64,000 bases of DNA from Fragilariopsis cylindrus CCMP1102 (lineage: Eukaryota; Bacillariophyta; Bacillariophyceae; Bacillariales; Bacillariaceae), in contig FMBT01000408.1 in NCBI GenBank assembly GCA_900095095.1, positions 1 to 64,000 on the forward strand, read 5' to 3'. The notes beneath the pieces were generated by a model. The model saw only the letters and a program-made list of their open reading frames with translations, searched no databases and was not told the DNA's origin. Below are positions 56,298 to 64,000 of the stretch, in pieces. How positions within the stretch are numbered: position 1 is the stretch's first letter; each line of letters starts with the position of its first letter. Position numbers and translations under genes: made by a program.

Positions 56298-57506
56298 ATG
56301 AAAACGAGGAGTAGCACAAGTAGTAGTAGAAATAGTAGTGATAGTAGCGGTAGTCAACGAATAAAAAGACAGCGACCACGACTACAGCAACAACAAAATG
56401 AAAAGAATTATAGCAGTCAAGACGATAGACGACAAGTAGTCAAGGGAATGGAAGAAGAAGAATCGTCGTCGTCACCCAAAGAAGATAACATCAAAAGAAA
56501 CAAAAGACTGAAAAATAAAAGAAGAATTGATGAATGTAATAATAAGCAAAATCAAAATCAAAATTATGAGCAGAAAGAGGAGCTGGAGGAGGAGGAGGTA
56601 CCATGGTATCGAATTTTATTTACAAGAGGTGATGAAGAATATGATCGATATATGAGAACGGAATGGGGATTTGAGAAGGTAAGTAAAAGTAGGTAAGGAA
56701 AGAAGAAGACGAAGACTTGCAAATCTTGTCAATATTTCGTTCCATCTCTCTTTCTCTCTCTCTCTTTCTTGCTGTTCTTACATAAAAAAAATATTCTGCT
56801 GCTGCTACGTTGCTCCTGCCTCTTCATTTTTTAAACAAAACAAAATCAATTAAAATAGAGAGGTGATGAACAAATATTTGAAAAATTATCTTTAGAAGGA
56901 CAACAAGCTGGATTGTCATGGTTAACAATATTACGTAAACGGAATGCATATCGTAAAACATTTCATAATTTTGATATAAATAAAGTTGCTGCAATGACAT
57001 CAAATGATGTACAACAGATATTAGATACAACTCCTAGTACTTCAAGTAATAGAAATGATATTGTAATACGTCATAAAGGTAAAATTGAATCAATTATACA
57101 TAATGCACGATGTATACAACAAATGCGACAAAAACGAAAACAGGAAGGTGAAGATGATGACAAAGACGACAACGACAACAACAATAATAATGACGTATTT
57201 GATAAATTTATATGGAGTTTTATCGATGATAAACCAATCATAAGAAAGAAAAGGAAGAATATTGCTACTAGTAAAGATAAAGATAATAATCGTAATAATC
57301 ATGAAAATAGTACTTCATTAGAAAGTTATGCAATGAGTAAGGCACTTAAAGAACAATGGGGATTCAAATTTGTTGGACCAACAACATGTTATTCTATGAT
57401 GCAATCAATAGGTATGGTTATTGATCATCCCGATAATAGTCAAGAATGGAAATTAGCATATGAACGTTTAAAAAAACGACCAGGAGGGTATCAATATAAA
57501 GATTAG
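56298..57506 (+). CDS. DNA-3-methyladenine glycosylase I (Tag family, 2 exons)
   Basis: 342 aa from 56298-56678 and 56859-57506; the 180-bp intron (GTAAGT...AAATAG) is phase 0. Excises 3-methyladenine from alkylated DNA. After a charged, Gln/Glu-rich leader of about 100 residues the Tag fold is clear: YMRTEWGFEK, LSLEGQQAGLSWLTILRKR with the Glu that corresponds to Glu38 of E. coli Tag, AYRKTFHNFDINKVAAM, IVIRHKGKIESIIHNARCIQ, FIWSFIDDKP, SKALKEQWGFKFVGPTTCYS and MMQSIGMVIDH. Of the four zinc-snap ligands of E. coli Tag (Cys4, His17, His175, Cys179) only the His175 equivalent is seen. Insertions of Asp/Asn-rich sequence split the domain. KKRK-type patches suggest the nucleus. Confidence 0.88.
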
Positions 57507-57765
57507 ATTGATACACAAGATAGATAGATACATATAAATATATAAACATATAAATAAATTGACAGATAGCAGACCCAGGTCAAACACGCCCTGTAGCTTG
57601 CAAACTGTTATAGTCACGATGTTGAAAGGCAATCAATGGGGATAATGTGAAGTGCCATTGGCCAGAGTAAATACACAATCAATAACAATAAATTAATTAA
57701 AATAATAATATCAAAAATAAATTCAATTCAAAATAAGCATTAAGGTTCTCTTTGTTTCGCCGTTC

Positions 57766-58392
57766 TCAAGTCATTGACTCGTATGCTTGTAGCTCTTCGT
57801 CTTTTTTGTGCTCGTCACTGTTGTCTTCTAATGAAATTGGAATCTGATCTTCCATTGCAACGAACCAGTTGGAAACTGCCAGGACAACAAAACAGATGGT
57901 TTCTAACCCTTCTAGAATATCTTCTTTTTCGATAACAGCAGATCCATTAACCACATTGGTTGCTTTTACTATCAGGAAAGTAACACCAATAACAGCCATG
58001 AGGAGAGTACTCCCAAAGACAAACCATGTGGCCGTATAAAAGAATGTCCATGCAGATTCTTTGGTCTGAGTCTTATTTTGCAAATACGCCCAGTAAAGCC
58101 ACCCCACAAGCCACCCAACCCCAAAAAAAACTGAAAGCGTTGATGCCTTGGTTTCTCCAAAGAAAAGTGCTTGTACAACTGAGTGAATATAGAAGAGAAC
58201 CACAGTTACGTAACACAAGCCTCCGCCGCGGGGCTCCACTTTCGCCAAGATAATACTCGCTCCGACAAGACACAAGAGCAGTAGGCCTATCGGTCGAAAG
58301 ACGTCATCTGTACTATCCACCACGAGAATGGCTGCCAAAGCAAGAAAGGTTAAGATGCTGATAGCAGCGGCAATGATGATCTTTTCTGTCAT
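57766..58392 (-). CDS. six-span membrane protein, unknown
   Basis: 208 aa, single exon. About six hydrophobic segments: AAAISILTFLALAAILVV, PIGLLLLCLVGASIILAKV, LCYVTVVLFYIHSVVQALFF, LSVFFGVGWLVGWLYWAYL, WFVFGSTLLMAVIGVTFLIV and ICFVVLAVSNWFVAM. The C-terminal tail is acidic (DNSDEHKKDEELQAYESM). The layout resembles small tetraspan/hexaspan families such as AWPM-19 or HdeD-like proteins, but I cannot assign one. Third codon positions look ordinary and the frame is free of low-complexity tracts, which supports a real gene. Confidence 0.75.
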   Translation of the reverse strand: MTEKIIIAAAISILTFLALAAILVVDSTDDVFRPIGLLLLCLVGASIILAKVEPRGGGLCYVTVVLFYIHSVVQALFFGETKASTLSVFFGVGWLVGWLYWAYLQNKTQTKESAWTFFYTATWFVFGSTLLMAVIGVTFLIVKATNVVNGSAVIEKEDILEGLETICFVVLAVSNWFVAMEDQIPISLEDNSDEHKKDEELQAYESMT

Positions 58393-58931
58393 GGCAATGA
58401 AGCAAATAAAGGGAGTGGCTTCGTTGATATTGTATCTTCAACGAATACTGCATTGTATCATTCTTGAAAGAAGAAATTGAGCAACAGTACCGCGCTCATC
58501 AATGTTAGTCCCGGCGCAGCTGGTAGACAGCATATTATGTTGAAATCCTAATGTATTTTGTTACTATCTAGACCGTTATACAACGGTTATCCGTGCTAAC
58601 TCGAGTCTGTTTGAGATCAACGGCAACTGATATGTATCCATACAAAAACATGAAATTGCGACTAAATGATGGTGAACGATTTTCAGTGGTATAACACAAG
58701 ATTAGTGATATCACTACGAATTCTATACAGAAATGCATTTACTTTTTTTCCTATCGTTATGTTTTACTTATTATTAAATTTATTCATTCGGACTTTTGAT
58801 AACACACCATCATCCCTCCCTTCTTCAATCGATCAATATAATACTTAATTCGGTAAGTTTAGTAATAATTAATCAACAGAATCTAGTTACCTTTTCTCCT
58901 TCCTCGGCTGTATTTATTTTCAAAGAGATTT
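58393..58931. other. intergenic
   Basis: Holds copy 2 of the 62-bp direct repeat (58633-58693). A 60-codon hydrophobic frame at 58666-58848 overlaps the repeat and is not supported. Confidence 0.4.
58633..58693 (+). repeat. 62-bp direct repeat, copy 2
   Basis: See copy 1 at 55981-56042; one T shorter. Confidence 0.9.
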
Positions 58932-61037
58932 TTAAGTACTCATGTAGGTAGACATATCAATTTCATCAGGAAGTTCTGGAATGTTCACTTCGAATCGACT
59001 TTGAACCTTACTTAAAATTTCTTGATCACCTTCACTTGAAATGAAAGAAATTGCAATACCTTTTGTTCCAAATCGACCGGCACGTCCAACACGATGTAAG
59101 AATTGATCACTTTCATCCGGGAAATCATAGTTGATAACAACATTCACACGTTCGATATCAATACCACGTCCAAACAAATCAGTCGCAACAAGGATACGTG
59201 CATTAAAGTCTTTAAAGGATTTGTATTGTTTAATACGTTCCTCCTGTTTCATACCACCATGGATACAAATCGATGGGAAGTTACATTCCGTTAATAAACG
59301 ATTTAATTCTTTGGCACGTGCAACCTTTGACACAAAGATAACCACCTGATTGAATTCTAATGCATCCAATAAATCATTTAATTTACGATTCTTTTCCGCT
59401 TCCGCTAATTTGGAATAATATAATTGCAAGCCATGCAACGTCAACTTCGTTTCATCATCGATGTAGATTTCCATCGGATCTTGACAAAACTTCTTACAGA
59501 CCGGTCGGACCTCCTTCGCTAAGGTAGCACTGAACAGCATCACTTGCTTCTCGTGGGGTGTTAAACGAAAGATTTCTTGAATGTCACGTCTCATATCTAA
59601 TGATTCCAAGACACGATCACATTCATCCAAGACAAAATGTTTGATGTTGCCTAAATTCAAAGCCTTATCACGTGCCAATGCTAAGATCCGTCCGGGTGTA
59701 CCCACCACGATGTGTGGACAATCATTCTTTAAAATTTCCAGATTCTGCTTGACCGGAACACCACCATAAAAGACAGCAGTTTTCACGGATGGCAAATACT
59801 TACTAAATCGTTCATATTCATGTGCAATTTGAAAGGCAAGTTCACGAGTATGACAAATCACTAAAACCGATACTTTTGCTTCTTCCACATTGGCTTGTTG
59901 GAGTGTGGCTAAAGTAAAGACAGCAGTTTTACCCATACCAGATTTTGCTTGACAAATAATATCACCACCTAAAACAGCTTGAGGAATCGTCTCATGTTGT
60001 ACCTCCGAGGGATGTTCAAATCCAGCATCCACAATAGCACGTAATAATTCCGGTTTTAATAAAAAATCTTTAAATCCGGAGGCATGAATACCAACATAGT
60101 GGCCTCTGTAGAGTAGTTCACAAAATTGAATTTTCATTTCAATTAATTGACGATCAATTGTGGTAATAAAATGATCATAGTTTTAGGAGGGGGAAGTGGG
60201 AAGCAGTACATAGATGCGTTGGTAATCAGTAATTGAGTTGTGGATATTATTACGAGCGAACAGAATTGTGTGTGTGTGTGTCTGTATGCAGAAAGGAATG
60301 TGTATCAATCAGAAGACTTCTTCGGGATCTTCCAGCAATTATAGAAGTTATAATGGTGGGAGTGTATTCAAGAAACAATTACCAAAACGTTGGAACACCG
60401 ACGAAGGATACTTGTAACGGAACGGGAATTTTCAAAAGAAAATCGAGATCTCCCTCCCCGGTTGGAAGAAAGCTGGCCAGAGCCAATGCCAGTTCTCTTG
60501 TTTCTGCATGTATGTATCCAGATCCAATTTCGATCTAATCCAATCCAATCCAGATTTTAAGACTATTCAGCGACGCGACACAGCCAGTGACATGACGCAG
60601 TCTCAACAAATGATAGACGTGACGTGACGACACGACAGAGCCTTTCGTCATCCTTGCAAGAATGTCGATTATCTCTTCCGTCCGTCGTGAACGATATTAT
60701 GTTCTTATATATCAAATATGTATAGTTTAGTTCAAATAATTCAAAACTCACTTTTTAGTTTCCTTTGCCTCTTCTCCGGCGGTGGCTTTATCTCCAACGG
60801 CAACCTCCTGAAACAGACACAAAGTTAAATATTAATAGTAAAGAGAGAACTCGTGAGTTATTGAACAAAAGTTGTTATCCGATTAATATCCAAAAAAGTC
60901 ATCTTTAAATAAAGCAATAGCAATCGGAGATACGTTGGCTTTTGAAGAAATAAAGAAATAATTTGGCGTCTTCGTTAGACACTACGCACCTCTTCTTCGT
61001 CGTAATCGACAAGTTCGTCTTCGTTTTCAGTAGCCAT
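58932..61037 (-). CDS. SUB2: DEAD-box RNA helicase UAP56/DDX39/Sub2 (3 exons)
   Basis: 425 aa from 60990-61037 ([16 protein letters not shown]), 60752-60807 ([19 protein letters not shown], last codon split) and 58932-60105 ([20 protein letters not shown]...). Phases agree and length equals the family norm of about 425-430. Motifs: Walker A AKSGMGKT, Ib VGTPGRIL, motif II DECD (diagnostic of this subfamily rather than DEAD), [12 protein letters not shown] and [10 protein letters not shown]. It loads the TREX complex on mRNA, acts in splicing and drives export. Introns of 646 bp and 182 bp; the long first-listed intron contains a GT run. A strongly conserved single-copy-type gene and the safest call in the window. 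Confidence 0.96.
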
Positions 61038-61685
61038 GATGAGATGTTGTTTATTTTAAACAAGTAGGGGAAATGTTAATAGTAGCTGTTGTAATGAGGC
61101 AATGTTGGAATGAAGCAATGTCTTCAATAAGATTAACAACGCAGCAAATACACCACGGTTTTAACAAGAAAACAACGCCCAATAAATCCTAATATATTGG
61201 CGTGAAATACGGTAGTATAACGCACACAAAATTTGCTAAGAAATGGACGCAAACAGACGACCTCAAAACTCATAACCTAAATGAAGGTTAGGGATACTTT
61301 TCTCGACTCATTCGACTTGACCTGGTCGACTCTCGACAAGAAGTCGATGTTTTCAAAACGTGATTGCTTGCTCCTTGAAAGCAACTGACATTTTATTTTG
61401 AAATTTGCGGTGCGGTCACGCATAATTCTTGTTTATTTTCGAATATTCATTCATTTTATTGTATCCTCCATCATCATCAATAGCTGAATGAGAACGAAAG
61501 CAAAAAGAGTGGAGATCGATCGTTTTCATTACATCTTACACATCTGTCTCATTTGCGAAAGAGGAGAGGAGAGGAGAGGATAGCTAAGCATTTCGAAAGG
61601 CAGAGCGTGTACTAAATAGAACTGAAAAATTGGCCACTGAAAGCTAATACACTAGCGGATTTTTTTTTAAACGAAAAGAAATAGT
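61038..61685. other. divergent intergenic region
   Basis: Upstream of UAP56 and of the TB2/DP1-like gene. A GAGAG tract lies near 61560-61580. No gene seen. Confidence 0.35.
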
Positions 61686-64000
61686 ATGGCAACAACGACA
61701 GCAGCAACGACGACGAGTTTTGCAACAACGGCAGTACAAACTATAACAAATAATCGTTATTATATATACCTATCCGAGAGTGAAAGTGATATAATATCAT
61801 TAACTATTGAACTTTGGAATCGTTTAGAAGTACCATCGTATACTATCTATCAAACTGCATGGAAAGAATGTATAATGGATCTAATGAAATCATTGTCATC
61901 CTCTTATAATTTATGGTATATAACATTGAAACCATTTGTGATATTAATTTCAATTCTAATACAAAATTTCTATAATTTGGTATTAGAATATGGTGGTCGA
62001 TCATTTGCACAAAAGGGTATACTCCAAACAAAGTATACAATTCTATATTTATATCATTTTCAATTATCATTGAATAGAACTGAAATAATTGGTGAAATTG
62101 GATTAATTTTTGTGTGTATTGGATTATACTATTTTCAACGTTGGTTATATCAACAAACCTATTGGACAAGAATTACTTCCTATACAAAAGAAAAGAAAAA
62201 TAGAATTATTCAGGTACGTTTTACCTTTATCTGCTTGGATGTGACCTCTTTCGGAAGGTTGAATCGAATCAATCGCTATTCTTTTGTTATTCATTGATTG
62301 ACTGCAAAGCACTGACGACCATGCTTTTATTTTTCTTCCTCTCTCTCGCTCGATTTTCCCACCACTACTGTACTGCATATAGTCCTATACAGATGCAATG
62401 TATAAAGTTGCAAATGTATCCAAGATACTGGCGATGGCATTACCACATATATTATTTATTGGTATATGTGTTAGTATAAGAATTATAGTTCCAGATCTCA
62501 TACAATATATTACCTACAATACACCTGTATTGATGATTTTAAGTGTCTGGTATCCACTGATTAGTACATTTTTATGGGTCCAAAATCAAAGGGATTATTG
62601 TGGCAGTGGAAGTGCAAGCACCAGTAACAATAGTGACGGAACCATAGCAACAACAACAACAATAAATAATGTCAGCAATGAAATTGCTTCACCACCATCA
62701 CAGTCTGTTGTTTCGGAAAGGAAAAAGGCATTTGAAAACAAAAACATCAAGAAAAAGAAGTCGTCGTCGTCGTCACCAAACAAGAAATCAAAAGTATCAT
62801 CAGCATCGTCATCATCAGCGGTACCTGATGCTGAAAGTACTACTGCAGATTACGACGAATTCCTGGGACTCTTTCCAATGAGGACACAAGAACATAATAC
62901 CAAAAGTATTACTGAAACAGAATCGACAACGAATGCCATGGCAACCACAAATTACTGGTTGAATTATTGGCATATGTATGCAATTATACAAGCTTTTGGT
63001 CATTGCTTTACATTAATACCATTCATTGGACGATTCTTAACAAGACATCCTGTGTTTCATTTCTTTACTGGTGAATTTAAACTGTTCTTTTTTTGTTGGG
63101 TCTTTGGTATGGAACGTATTTTAGGTAATATGACAAAAGGTGATGCATTCTTAGCCAAGGCATTACCACTACGATTAATGAAACGTCATATAACACCAAT
63201 TGTTATGTCACTTCATGATTTAATATCAGATGCCGTATCAAAAGAAGTTTGGGATAAATGGATTGTATCAAAAACAAAAAGTATCTTAAGTGTGTTTGTA
63301 TTAGTTCGAATGTTATCAGAAGAATGGAAAGATTGGTTACTACATGTGGCAGAAGAAGTTCGGGTATTAACAATACCATCCATAACATTGTTAATGCCAG
63401 GTTTTATCACACAATTTGGTGTGACGTACGTACAATATATCATTCCAGCCACAAAATCTGCGGATGCGAAAGGAAATGGACAAAAATTAATATATCTGCA
63501 ATATTGGATATTACATTGTGCAGTATCCGGATTAGTATCCTATTTTGATAGTGTACTTTGGTGGATACCATTTTCATCCCATCTTATATTTATTTTATGG
63601 TCCTATTTGATTTTACCACAAGCAATTAAAAAATTATATGGCATTATAGAAATGGAATTAATGGCATTTGGTTTATTAAGGAAAAGAAATAATAGCAACA
63701 ATGGTAATGGCAGTAATGGCAGTGGTAGTAACGATACACAACCAGTCGTTGCAATCCAAGATACTAAAACTGTCCAATTTATCAATTCGATAGTTAGTCG
63801 TCTACCTTCTGCTGCTAGTAATAATGTTGTTGACGATGACAACAATAACAAACTAATGGATAATTCTTCAGGGGAAAAAGATGATGATGATGATGATGAT
63901 ACCGATATTGGTGCAGCAGCAACAACAACAACAGAAGAAAGTCCTGTTATTATTCCTGTGGAGAAAAAAGAGAACAACCACAGTGGTTCTTCTCTCCCCG
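61686..64000 (+). CDS. TB2/DP1/HVA22-like membrane protein, runs off the window (2 exons seen)
   Basis: Exon 1 is 61686-62213; the intron 62214-62382 (GTACGT...CATATAG, pyrimidine-rich) keeps phase 0; exon 2 is 62383 to beyond 64000, about 715 residues in view. N-terminal half: several hydrophobic segments (WYITLKPFVILISILIQNFY; IGEIGLIFVCIGLYYF) and, in exon 2, ALPHILFIGICVSI and PVLMILSVWYPLISTFLWVQ. After a poly-Ser/Lys linker comes another hydrophobic part ending in a block like the TB2/DP1/HVA22 domain: LQYWILHCAVSGLVSYFDSV, LWWIPFSSHLIFILWSYLIL, PQAIKKLYGIIE. That family (REEP, Yop1) shapes ER tubules; membership here is moderate. The C-terminal tail is Asn/Asp-rich and incomplete. Confidence 0.65.

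Noticed and set aside
60106-60137. [11 protein letters not shown] as the N-terminus of UAP56
   Set aside because: These codons lie in an intron; two upstream exons give the conserved acidic N-terminus and normal length.
60233-60538. 101-codon plus-strand frame inside a UAP56 intron
   Set aside because: Contains a GT dinucleotide run and resembles nothing; antisense intron sequence.

Overview
The window reads as nuclear DNA of a diatom or a close stramenopile relative. Genes lie on both strands and carry short GT-AG introns of roughly 80-280 bp. Proteins are padded with poly-Asn, poly-Gln, poly-Ser and poly-Asp tracts. Several predicted plastid proteins start with a signal peptide followed by a Phe at the cleavage site (DXS ...VVG-FAP, rhomboid ...VDG-FVN, the membrane protein at 27.6-28.2 kb ...TIA-FHH), which is the ASAFAP-type signal of plastids of red-algal origin. 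Neighbouring genes look functionally unrelated, as usual in such genomes. All exon joins below were inferred by reading splice sites and checking phase; none has transcript support here.

Layout. 0-8 kb: an FkbM-type methyltransferase, a half RWD-domain protein, a GNAT acetyltransferase, a Gly-tailed membrane protein and a secreted protein with an internal duplication. 9.7-18.7 kb: one very large gene (about 2,800 aa, six exons) joining a ZNFX1/NFX1-type superfamily-1 RNA helicase to three tandem CbxX/CfxQ-type AAA ATPase modules; it ends tail-to-tail inside a truncated METTL21-like methyltransferase. 19.7-28.2 kb: XAP5/FAM50, a MYND-finger protein with a frame break, a P-loop sulfotransferase-like protein, the mitochondrial protease ATP23 and a plastid membrane protein. 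29-32.4 kb: 1-deoxy-D-xylulose-5-phosphate synthase (DXS), entry enzyme of the plastid isoprenoid pathway. 32.8-46.7 kb: a second MYND protein, a CXC (LIN54/TSO1-like) regulator, UMP-CMP kinase, a histidine phosphatase, a long MYND protein and a plastid rhomboid protease. 47 kb: arrays of a 31-bp palindromic repeat. 48.8-64 kb: two short-chain dehydrogenases, a secreted PSI-like/potato-inhibitor-I fusion, a repeat-bearing membrane protein with a partial copy behind it, a Stowaway-like MITE, a 3-methyladenine DNA glycosylase, a membrane protein, the mRNA-export helicase UAP56/DDX39 and a TB2/DP1/HVA22-like membrane protein that runs off the window.

The recurring theme is local duplication: paralogous MYND genes, upstream blocks shared by two gene pairs, 3'-end duplications behind DXS and behind the 54.6-kb gene, tandem duplications inside proteins, and several small dispersed repeats. 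I saw no rRNA, tRNA, CRISPR array, retroelement or virus-derived gene that I could support.
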